From positions 1-25,457 of the forward strand of contig JAFOCZ010000185.1 of NCBI GenBank assembly GCA_017380955.1: 25,457 bases of DNA, read 5' to 3'. The translations under genes and the position numbers were made by a program. A model generated the notes under the pieces. It worked only from the letters and a program-made list of their open reading frames with translations, was not told the origin of the DNA and made no database searches. This DNA is from Alistipes sp. (GTDB taxonomy: Bacteria > Bacteroidota > Bacteroidia > Bacteroidales > Rikenellaceae). Shown here piece by piece: positions 7,122-14,116 of the stretch. The stretch's first letter is position 1, and every line of letters starts with the position of its first letter.

Positions 7122-8027
7122 TTATCGGCTATAGCGATACGACGCTATAACCATACCCACACCCACGAATACCACAACGGCAAAGAGTATGGTGTCGGCG
7201 TGCAATCTATCCAGCCCCATAGCCACCGCAAGCCCTATGGCCACCACAGGTTGCAGATAGGAGTAGACGCTCGATATGGTTGGTGGCACACGCCTAAGCG
7301 ATATGTTGAGCAGAAGATTTGGCAGATAGGTAGGCACTATGAGCACGAAGAGCGCCGCCCAGAGTATCTCCGAAGGCATAGTGCGAAACTCTATCGCGAG
7401 CATCTCCTTTGCACCAAAGGGCAACATAACAACAGCAGAGAGCGAGTATATCCACCTAAGAATGGTAGAGACCCTATACTTTGCCACCAAATTTTTGTAC
7501 CACACCATATAGACCGCCGACACGCATACCGAGGTGAATATCAGAATGTTTCCCAGCGCTACGGAGTGCAGCGATATATGCTCATTTGCAGGATTGTTGC
7601 TAAGGAGTATTATCGCCACCGTACCCGCCATACCCATCAGCAAACCCACAACCCTAAGTTTCGTAAAGCGCTCAATGCCTATCGCCACCGAAAGCACCAG
7701 CACCAACAGCGGCGTAGAGGTACTTATTATCGAGCCATCTATGGGCGATGTGGCACTAAGACCATACATCATACACAACTTTCGCGCTACACCCATAAGC
7801 AGCGCTGCACCCACAATCTTTAACCTATCTTGCGACTCTATGACCTCCCTACGCTCCCACAATAGCGGCACGAAGGAGAGCACCGCCGCCACAACAAGTG
7901 ACGCCGTGACCATCGCAAGAGGCGAGACATAGTGTCCCAGGACAAGGTTATAGAATGGGTAGTCACACGCCCATATTATATTGCAAAATATCAGAGCGAT
8001 ATGCGCCGAGAGAATCTTCGAAGTCAT
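7122..8027 (-). CDS. EamA/DMT-family transporter
   Basis: A 301-residue membrane protein with about ten hydrophobic segments arranged as two EamA repeats, the standard drug/metabolite-transporter layout. Examples are IALIFCNIIWACDYPFYNLV at the start of the first half and GNILIFTSVCVSAVYMVW at the start of the second, with the family's late PPTISSVYSYLQPVVAIGLA element. I chose the ATG at 8027: a longer frame reaches 8114, but its extra residues would be encoded across the nitroreductase terminator hairpin and are not membrane-like. These carriers export or import small metabolites across the inner membrane; the substrate is unknown. It lies upstream of the steroid-reductase genes but that cluster has its own promoter, so a link is only possible. 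Confidence 0.88.
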   Translation of the reverse strand: MTSKILSAHIALIFCNIIWACDYPFYNLVLGHYVSPLAMVTASLVVAAVLSFVPLLWERREVIESQDRLKIVGAALLMGVARKLCMMYGLSATSPIDGSIISTSTPLLVLVLSVAIGIERFTKLRVVGLLMGMAGTVAIILLSNNPANEHISLHSVALGNILIFTSVCVSAVYMVWYKNLVAKYRVSTILRWIYSLSAVVMLPFGAKEMLAIEFRTMPSEILWAALFVLIVPTYLPNLLLNISLRRVPPTISSVYSYLQPVVAIGLAVAMGLDRLHADTILFAVVVFVGVGMVIASYRYSR

Positions 8028-8071
8028 AGACAAAAGTGGTTTATGACCTCGTTGCAAAATATGTACCGCAC

Positions 8072-8109
8072 AAAAAAAGAGGTCACACAGGGTTAGCCGT
8101 GTGACCTCT
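8072..8109 (-). terminator. Intrinsic terminator after the nitroreductase gene
   Basis: An 11-bp perfect stem (8078-8088 with 8099-8109, AGAGGTCACAC) has a ten-base loop. The A run at 8072-8078 gives a U tract in the minus-strand transcript. It lies about 20 bases after the nitroreductase stop codon and before the chosen EamA start. Confidence 0.88.
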
Positions 8110-8128
8110 ACCAATGTTTAGACATATA

Positions 8129-8761
8129 TTATTCTACATAGAATGCCTTTGAAGCATCACGCTCAGGAGCCGTAGGAATCTCCTGTGCTGGATAGCCAAA
8201 TGCTATGCCTACCAACAACTTGTAACCCTCAGGGAGTTGCAAGCGCTCCAAGTATGGCTTTGCCTCCTCGGAGTTCATAACAGGCACAACACTACCCAAG
8301 CAGCACGAGCCGATACCCATACTCCACGCCTCGAGCATCATATTCTGCGACAACAAGCCACAGTCATACTCGCCGCTATAACTCTCCTCGGGACAAGCAA
8401 CGAAAGCCACGGTAGGAGCATTGCGGAAGATGTTACGGAAGCCTGACTGCTCCGCCATCATAGGATTCTGAGCCACAGCGATAGCCGTAACGCCATCGAT
8501 AAACTCCTTGTTATCGACAACACGTACCGCCCACGTCTGCATATTCATAGCACTTGGGGCGTAGATACCCGCCTCGAGAATCTTTGCCATCTGCTCACGG
8601 CATACAGGCTCCTCCTTGTAGTCGCGGATAGAGCGACGTGTCATAATAACCTCCTTCACAGCCTCCTCCTTTGAGCAAGCCTCGCCACACTTATCCGAGC
8701 AGCAACCGACTGCAGAAATCGCCAAAACCACAACTGCTAAATACTTAATCAATTTATTCAT
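8129..8761 (-). CDS. Nitroreductase-family FMN protein with lipoprotein signal
   Basis: From the ATG at 8761 the product is 210 residues. A short signal peptide (MNKLIKYLAVVVLAISAVGC) ends in a lipobox with Cys20, followed by a Cys-rich stretch CSDKCGEAC. The rest is a nitroreductase fold: TRRSIRDYKEEPV (FMN phosphate contact region), YAPSAMNMQTW, an acidic middle segment, GIGSCCLGSV and GIAFGYPAQE. Family members use NAD(P)H and FMN to reduce nitro groups, quinones or related compounds. A TTG nine bases upstream is in frame but the ATG gives the natural signal peptide. The anchor would place this redox enzyme outside the cytoplasm, which is uncommon. The AT-rich repeat unit begins only ten bases upstream of the ATG, where a promoter would normally be. 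Confidence 0.87.
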   Translation of the reverse strand: MNKLIKYLAVVVLAISAVGCCSDKCGEACSKEEAVKEVIMTRRSIRDYKEEPVCREQMAKILEAGIYAPSAMNMQTWAVRVVDNKEFIDGVTAIAVAQNPMMAEQSGFRNIFRNAPTVAFVACPEESYSGEYDCGLLSQNMMLEAWSMGIGSCCLGSVVPVMNSEEAKPYLERLQLPEGYKLLVGIAFGYPAQEIPTAPERDASKAFYVE

Positions 8762-8770
8762 AAACGACAA

Positions 8771-8820
8771 ATTAGTAATTAGTAATGAGTAATTAGTAAT
8801 GTGTTTTTTCTTCGAAAAAA
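8771..8820. repeat. Left flank: four seven-base repeats plus hairpin
   Basis: ATTAGTA, ATTAGTA, ATGAGTA, ATTAGTA, then ATG (8771-8801), a clear period of seven. Directly after it, TTTTTTC pairs with GAAAAAA over loop TTC (8804-8820), eight bases from the four-helix-bundle stop codon. In the minus-strand transcript this hairpin ends in T-rich sequence and might also slow transcription. Confidence 0.8.
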
Positions 8821-8827
8821 TATATGA

Positions 8828-9178
8828 TTATTTTCCCTGAAGAGTTTTAGTTGAAGATACTAATATACGCATCAACTCCTGACAACTCGCATATATAGCA
8901 TCAAACTCACATCGATCCATATACCCACTTTGATACAATAACTCTAACCAATACTCCGTTTCTGCACACTCCTTCTGAGCAATAAATAATTTAGTAATCA
9001 TATCTGCTTTAGATTGAGCATAGGCAGCCTCCTTTGCGTTAGCACCTATACTTGTTCCGCTTTTTAGAAGTTGCTGAAATAATACATACTCACAATGCTC
9101 ACTACTCAAATGCTTATACAGTTTTATTATCTTCAAAGCAAAATCTTTACTTTTATCTGCTAACACATTCTTTTTCAT
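8828..9178 (-). CDS. Four-helix-bundle protein (S23/23S rRNA intervening-sequence protein family)
   Basis: The 116-residue protein fits the PF05635/TIGR02436 family: FALKIIKLYKHL, then FQQLLKSGTSIGANAKEAAYAQSKADMITKL, IAQKECAETEYWLELLYQSGY, and a C-terminal helix ending SSTKTLQGK. Full length for the family, with an ATG start. Relatives occur inside 23S rRNA intervening sequences, as accessory (Avd) proteins of diversity-generating retroelements, and very often alone, as here; the known ones form a basic pentameric barrel that binds nucleic acid. No reverse transcriptase or variable-repeat target is nearby, so this is a stand-alone copy. Codon use is AT-rich compared with its neighbours, suggesting transfer. 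It is flanked on both sides by hairpins and seven-base repeats. Function unknown. Confidence 0.92.
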   Translation of the reverse strand: MKKNVLADKSKDFALKIIKLYKHLSSEHCEYVLFQQLLKSGTSIGANAKEAAYAQSKADMITKLFIAQKECAETEYWLELLYQSGYMDRCEFDAIYASCQELMRILVSSTKTLQGK

Positions 9179-9200
9179 CGTGATAATATTAATCCATAAA

Positions 9201-9253
9201 TCGCTTCAAAGAAGCGAAACTATTACTAATTACTAATTACTCACTACTCATTA
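9201..9253. repeat. Right flank: hairpin plus seven-base repeats reaching the hutI stop
   Basis: TCGCTTC and GAAGCGA (9201-9217) form a seven-base stem with loop AAA. Then ATTACTA, ATTACTA, ATTACTC, ACTACTC and ATTA (9222-9253) repeat with period seven; the last bases are the hutI stop codon (TTA at 9251-9253 on the plus strand). The array is close to the reverse complement of the left-flank array. Confidence 0.8.
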
Positions 9254-10489
9254 GCGCAAAGGCTTGCCTTTGAGCACAACCCTGCGAATCACAGGGGTCT
9301 GGTGGGCATATGGGAGGTATGCCAACGATGGCAATGGCTTGGTGATGTAGAAGTTTGCCACCTTACCGCGTGTAATAGAGCCATAATCCTTACTCTCGCC
9401 CATCGCTGCTGCGGAGTTCAACGTTGCGGCGTTGAGAGCCTCGGCAGGGGTCATCTTCATCTTGATAGATGCCAACGACACCACAAAACGCATATTTCCC
9501 GAAGGTGCTGTGCCAGGGTTGAAATCCGACGCCAACGCCACGGCCAAGCCCGAGTCAATCATCTTACGAGCAGGTGGGTATGTGATACCGAGGAAGAAGG
9601 CGCAACCAGGGAGCATCGTAGGCATAGTATCTGTGCCACGCAACGCCTCCACCTGCTCATCACCCATACTCTCGAGGTGATCCACCGACAGAGCCTTATG
9701 CTCGACACCTACCTCAACGCCTCCCGACACCGCCAACTCATTGGCGTGAATCTTGGCACGGAGGCCATATTTCGCACCCTCCTTCATAATCTTCGCCGTC
9801 TCCTCCACGGTGAAGAAACCCTTATCGCAGAAGACATCCACGAAGTCCGCCAAACCCTCCTTAGCCACCGCAGGAATCATATCGTTGCAGACGTGATCTA
9901 CATACTCTGCCTGACGACCCTTATATGCGCGACCTACGGCGTGAGCACCGAGGAACGTAGCACGCACGGCAATAGGCGCAGTCTCACGAATGCGCTTTAT
10001 GACGCGCAGGATTTTCAACTCATCCTCGAGCGTAAGACCATATCCCGACTTTATCTCCACAAGACCTGTACCCATAGCGATAATCTCTTCGATGCGCTCC
10101 ATAGCCTGGCGATATAGTTCATCCTCCGAGGTATCGTGCAAGCGATCCGCAGAGTTTAGGATACCACCGCCACGCTTTGCAATCTCCTCATACGACAATC
10201 CATTAATCTTGTCGAGGAACTCCTGCTCGCGGCTACCAGCATATACGATATGGGTGTGTGAGTCGCAGAACGATGGGAACAACCAGCCGCCCTCGGCATC
10301 GATGATTTCGCAATCCTCGATGCTTGGGACAGAATCCATAGTTCCATAATCCTTAATACGCTCACCATCAGTCAAAAGCCACGCATTCTCGAGGGTTGCG
10401 ATATCGGCCATAGCCTTACCATCAACCTTCACTCTGCCGCTCTCGTCGATGCCAACGAGCGTACCTATGTTTTTAACGAGCAAGTTCAT
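9251..10489 (-). CDS. hutI: Imidazolonepropionase
   Basis: 412 residues, the usual length. It is an amidohydrolase: the metal-binding HTH is at 78-80 in SHTHIVYAGSR, further ligand regions are HANELAVSGG (His248) and SVDHLE, and the late Asp322 sits in ASDFNPGTAPS. It hydrolyses 4-imidazolone-5-propionate to N-formimino-L-glutamate, the third step of cytoplasmic histidine breakdown. The start overlaps the end of hutH by 17 bases, which points to translational coupling within the operon. It is the last hut gene; an AT-rich repeat block begins right at its stop codon and no strong terminator is visible after it. Confidence 0.97.
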   Translation of the reverse strand: MNLLVKNIGTLVGIDESGRVKVDGKAMADIATLENAWLLTDGERIKDYGTMDSVPSIEDCEIIDAEGGWLFPSFCDSHTHIVYAGSREQEFLDKINGLSYEEIAKRGGGILNSADRLHDTSEDELYRQAMERIEEIIAMGTGLVEIKSGYGLTLEDELKILRVIKRIRETAPIAVRATFLGAHAVGRAYKGRQAEYVDHVCNDMIPAVAKEGLADFVDVFCDKGFFTVEETAKIMKEGAKYGLRAKIHANELAVSGGVEVGVEHKALSVDHLESMGDEQVEALRGTDTMPTMLPGCAFFLGITYPPARKMIDSGLAVALASDFNPGTAPSGNMRFVVSLASIKMKMTPAEALNAATLNSAAAMGESKDYGSITRGKVANFYITKPLPSLAYLPYAHQTPVIRRVVLKGKPLR

Positions 10490-11975
10490 AATCGTTAAGG
10501 AACTTTACTGATGTTGCAATATGTGGATACATCACAGTGTCATTGTCTACGAAAGGTACTACCTTACGGTAAGCCTCAAACATAGCCTCGACACACTCCG
10601 AAGAGCGCAACTCATTGCGGTGACGGAACTCCAAAGCCTGTGCCGAGTTCATCAACTCGATAGCCAACACACGCTCGGTGTTCTGCACCACCTTCCAGAG
10701 TTTTGTGGCGGCATTAGAGCCCATACTTACGTGATCCTCCTGACCCTGTGACGATGGTATAGAGTCGCACGATGCTGGCCAGCACAAGCCCTTAGACTGG
10801 CTGACGATAGATGCCGCAGTGTACTGTGGAATCATAAAGCCAGAGTTGAGACCTGGGTTGGCAACGAGGAAGTTTGGCAACTCACGCACACCTGAGATAA
10901 GTTTATAGGTACGACGCTCCGAGATATTACCCAACTCCGCAACGCCGATAGCCAAGAAGTCCATAGCAACAGCGATAGGCTGACCGTGGAAGTTACCCGC
11001 AGAGATAACCTCGTCAGTATCTGGGAAGATTGTTGGGTTGTCGGTAGCCGAGTTAATCTCAGTCTCGAGAACTGAGGCTACATAGGCAATAGTATCCTTC
11101 GATGCGCCGTGCACCTGTGGGATGCAACGGAACGAGTAAGGATCCTGAACGTGCTTCTTAGGACGTGCACCAAGAGGGCTACCCGCCAAAATCTCGCGGA
11201 AGTTCTTAGCAGTCTCAATCTGACCGTTGTGAGGACGGATGGCGTGTACGTTATGCTCGAATGGCTCCATACGACCGTCGAAGGCATCCAACGACATAGC
11301 ACCAATATAGTCTGCCCAACGGCTGAGACGCTGTGCGTTGATGAGCGAGTAAACACCATATGCCGACATAAACTGAGTACCATTCAACAGTGCAAGACCC
11401 TCCTTTGAGCAGAGGGTGATAGGCTCCCAGCCCATCTTCTCCATCATCACACTACCCTCAACAACCTCGCCATCAATCTCTACGTGACCCAAGCCCAAGA
11501 GTGGCAAGCACATATGTGCAAGAGGCGACAAGTCACCCGAAGCACCCAACGAGCCCTGCTCATAGACCACAGGGATGATGTTGTTGTTGAACATATCGAT
11601 AAGGCGCTCAACAGTCACCAACTGCACACCTGAGTGGCCATATGACAACGACTGCACCTTGAGAAGAATCATAAGACGTGCAATCTCCGAAGGCACACGC
11701 TGACCTGTACCACAGGCGTGTGACATCATCAAGTTTTTCTGCAACTGCGAGAGACCCTCCTCCTCAACAGAGATGTTGCACAACGAGCCGAAGCCTGTGG
11801 TAACGCCATATATAGGGCGACCTACGGTCTTGGTCTTCTGGTCGAGATACTCGCGACACTTGTTGATGCGAGCCTTAGCATCGTCGCTCAAGGCAAGTTT
11901 GTAACCCTTAGCAAGAATCTCCTCTACGCGGGCGATTGTAAGACGCTCCGCACTAATATAATGAATCATAGACAT
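10473..11975 (-). CDS. hutH: Histidine ammonia-lyase
   Basis: 500 residues, typical for the family. The Ala-Ser-Gly triad that cyclises to the MIO electrophile is at 145-147 in GSLGASGDLSPLAHM, preceded by the conserved YGVTTGFGSL region (56-65) and NLMMSHACGTG. Later blocks include HNVHAIRPHNGQ, VQDPYSFRCIPQVHG, NPTIFPD and SSQGQEDHVSMG. It removes ammonia from L-histidine to give urocanate, the first step. ATG at 11975 is used, but the third codon (11969) is also ATG and gives an equally good product. It starts ten bases after hutU and overlaps hutI. Confidence 0.97.
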   Translation of the reverse strand: MSMIHYISAERLTIARVEEILAKGYKLALSDDAKARINKCREYLDQKTKTVGRPIYGVTTGFGSLCNISVEEEGLSQLQKNLMMSHACGTGQRVPSEIARLMILLKVQSLSYGHSGVQLVTVERLIDMFNNNIIPVVYEQGSLGASGDLSPLAHMCLPLLGLGHVEIDGEVVEGSVMMEKMGWEPITLCSKEGLALLNGTQFMSAYGVYSLINAQRLSRWADYIGAMSLDAFDGRMEPFEHNVHAIRPHNGQIETAKNFREILAGSPLGARPKKHVQDPYSFRCIPQVHGASKDTIAYVASVLETEINSATDNPTIFPDTDEVISAGNFHGQPIAVAMDFLAIGVAELGNISERRTYKLISGVRELPNFLVANPGLNSGFMIPQYTAASIVSQSKGLCWPASCDSIPSSQGQEDHVSMGSNAATKLWKVVQNTERVLAIELMNSAQALEFRHRNELRSSECVEAMFEAYRKVVPFVDNDTVMYPHIATSVKFLNDYELAR

Positions 11976-11985
11976 TTTTTTTAAA

Positions 11986-14001
11986 TTACTTATTATCGTT
12001 ATAAACCTTCTCGATAAGGCTCATATCTGCCAAGTTTGGAAGTGTCACCTTAAGGAGTGGTGTGCGCTCCATCTGACGCTTGATGGCGAACATAGCACCC
12101 TCGTTACGCGCCCAACTACGGCGTGCGATACCGTTGTTAACATCCCACAACAACATCTCCTCGATGTGACGTGCAGAGTCCTCCGAGCCATCGATAACCA
12201 TACCGAAGCCACCGTTCATAACCTCGCCCCAGCCTACGCCACCACCGTTGTGGATAGATACCCACGTAGCACCGCGGAATGAGTCACCGATAACGTTATG
12301 AACAGCCATATCGGCACAGAACGACGAGCCATCATAGATATTCGAGGTCTCGCGATATGGTGAGTCGGTACCCGATACATCGTGGTGGTCACGACCAAGA
12401 ACTACAGGAGCGGACAACTCACCGCGCTTGATAGCCTCGTTAAATGCCAAGGCGATGCGTGTACGACCCTCCGAGTCGGCATATAGGATACGAGCCTGTG
12501 AGCCTACAACGAGTTTGTTCTGCTTAGCCTCACGAATCCAGTGGAGGTTATCCTCCATCTGTCCCTGAATCTCCTTTGGTGACTCCTTGAGCATCTCCTC
12601 CAACACCTCTGCAGCAAGGCGGTCTGTAATCTCGAGGTCCTCCTCCTTGCCCGAAGTACATACCCAACGGAATGGACCGAAGCCATAGTCGAAGAACATA
12701 GGACCCATAATATCCTGAACATATGATGGATAACGGAAGCGGCCATTCTCACCCATAACATCCGCACCGGCACGCGATGCCTCCAACAAGAATGCGTTGC
12801 CATAGTCGAAGAAGTACATACCGCGCTCTGCCAACTTATTCACAGCAGCCACGTGGCGACGCAACGACTCACGCACACACTCGTGGAAACGCTCAGGCTC
12901 CTCGGCCATCATACGGTTAGACTCCTCGTATGAGTAACCCACAGGGTAGTAACCACCAGCCCAAGGGTTGTGCAACGATGTCTGGTCTGAGCCGAGGTCT
13001 ACGTTGATATTCTCCTCCGCAAGACGCTCCCAGAGGTCTACGACGTTGCCAACATATGCAAACGAGATAACCTCCTTATTCTCCACAGCCTGGCGCACAC
13101 GTGGGATAAGTTCGTCGAGTGATGAGTACAACTCATCTACCCAGCCCTGTGCGTGACGCTTCTCGGCAGCAGCGATATTCACCTCGGCGGTGATACTCAC
13201 AACACCCGAGATGTTACCAGCCTTAGGCTGTGCTCCCGACATACCACCAAGACCTGCGGTTACGAACAACATACCACGCAAATCCTTCTGACCCTCCTTC
13301 ATACGCTTGCGCGCAGCGTTCATAACGGTGATTGTAGTACCGTGAACGATACCCTGAGGACCGATATACATATACGAGCCGGCAGTCATCTGACCATACT
13401 GCGACACACCCATAGCGTTGAAACGCTCCCAATCATCCTGTGATGAGTGGTTAGGGATAACCATACCATTTGTCACGATAACACGTGGTGCATCCTTATG
13501 CGATGGGAACAAGCCGAGTGGGTGACCTGAGTACATAACCAATGTCTGCTCGTCGGTCATCTCTGCGAGATACTTCATAGCGAGGCGATACTGTGCCCAG
13601 TTCTGGAATACCGCACCATTACCACCATAGGTGATAAGTTCGTGAGGGTGCTGCGCCACAGCCTTGTCAAGGTTGTTCTGAATCATAAGCATAATTGCCG
13701 CAGCCTGACGTGAGCGTGCTGGGTACTCATCAATAGAGCGAGCATACATCTCATACTGAGGGCGTAGGCGGTACATATAGATACGACCATATGTCTTCAA
13801 CTCCTCCAAGAACTCTGGTGCTAACTCTGCGTGGTACTTCTCAGGGAAGTAACGCAAGGCATTCGCCAGTGCGAGTTTCTTCTCCTCGTCGGTGAGGATA
13901 TCCTTACGCTTTGGGGCGTGGTTTGCCTGTGGGTCGTAAGGGCGTGGTGCTGGCAGTGGATCAGGAATACCAGCCAATATATCTTTCTGGAAATCTGTCA
14001 T
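11986..14001 (-). CDS. hutU: Urocanate hydratase, long (UROC1-like) form
   Basis: 671 residues, close to animal urocanase and about 110 longer than the enzyme of Pseudomonas or Bacillus (near 555). Signatures are ITYGGNGAVFQNWAQYRL, LVMYSGHPLGLFPS, the NAD+ site TAGLGGMSGAQPKAGN (about 248-263), DQTSLHNPWAGGYYPVG and GPFRWVCTSGKEEDLEITD with the conserved Cys region. It adds water to urocanate, with tightly bound NAD+, giving 4-imidazolone-5-propionate. An N-terminal region rich in Pro (GIPDPLPAPRPYDP) and a mid-protein extension account for the greater size. It lies between ftcD (115-base gap with repeats) and hutH (ten-base gap). Confidence 0.97.
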   Translation of the reverse strand: MTDFQKDILAGIPDPLPAPRPYDPQANHAPKRKDILTDEEKKLALANALRYFPEKYHAELAPEFLEELKTYGRIYMYRLRPQYEMYARSIDEYPARSRQAAAIMLMIQNNLDKAVAQHPHELITYGGNGAVFQNWAQYRLAMKYLAEMTDEQTLVMYSGHPLGLFPSHKDAPRVIVTNGMVIPNHSSQDDWERFNAMGVSQYGQMTAGSYMYIGPQGIVHGTTITVMNAARKRMKEGQKDLRGMLFVTAGLGGMSGAQPKAGNISGVVSITAEVNIAAAEKRHAQGWVDELYSSLDELIPRVRQAVENKEVISFAYVGNVVDLWERLAEENINVDLGSDQTSLHNPWAGGYYPVGYSYEESNRMMAEEPERFHECVRESLRRHVAAVNKLAERGMYFFDYGNAFLLEASRAGADVMGENGRFRYPSYVQDIMGPMFFDYGFGPFRWVCTSGKEEDLEITDRLAAEVLEEMLKESPKEIQGQMEDNLHWIREAKQNKLVVGSQARILYADSEGRTRIALAFNEAIKRGELSAPVVLGRDHHDVSGTDSPYRETSNIYDGSSFCADMAVHNVIGDSFRGATWVSIHNGGGVGWGEVMNGGFGMVIDGSEDSARHIEEMLLWDVNNGIARRSWARNEGAMFAIKRQMERTPLLKVTLPNLADMSLIEKVYNDNK

Positions 14002-14018
14002 AACATTTACTTTTTGAG

Positions 14019-14111
14019 GTGAAAGGTCAAAAGTATGGTGTGCTTCGCACGAGTTTAATAAATATACGCCGCAGGCACCCTACTTTTCAGTTTTCACCTT
14101 TCAGTTTTCAC
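14019..14111. repeat. Inverted seven-base repeats with hairpin between hutU and ftcD
   Basis: The left side has GTGAAAG GTCAAAA GT (14019-14034), and the right side has TTTTCAG, TTTTCAC, CTTTCAG, TTTTCAC (14084-14111), in inverted orientation and with period seven. Between them GTGC pairs with GCAC over loop TTC (14040-14050). The right array ends five bases from the ftcD stop codon. There is no ORF inside; it looks like an empty version of the layout at 8771-9253 with a different seven-base word. Confidence 0.75.
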
Positions 14112-14116
14112 TTAAT

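Larger units (their letters stand above)
8771..9253. mobile_element. Putative small repeat-bounded element carrying the four-helix-bundle gene
   Basis: Reading left to right: ATTAGTA-type seven-base repeats, a hairpin with a three-base loop, the four-helix-bundle gene, another hairpin with a three-base loop, then ATTACTA-type seven-base repeats in inverted orientation. The two repeat blocks are near reverse complements. The interior is clearly more AT-rich (about 36% GC by eye) than the hut and nitroreductase genes around it. The right end runs into the hutI stop codon and the left end stops ten bases before the nitroreductase ATG. No transposase is present. Mobility is inferred from this symmetry and composition alone. 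Confidence 0.5.

Noticed and set aside
7122..8027. EamA transporter as the dedicated sterol exporter of the cluster
   Set aside because: It is near the 5-alpha-reductase gene but separated by 186 bases and a separate promoter, and DMT carriers have many substrates; there is not enough to claim a link.
8828..9178. Diversity-generating retroelement accessory (Avd) gene
   Set aside because: The protein family fits, but there is no reverse transcriptase, template repeat or variable target gene within the window.
9222..9253. Possible CRISPR or phage attachment site
   Set aside because: The repeats have a period of seven with no unique spacers, and no cas, integrase or tRNA gene is nearby.
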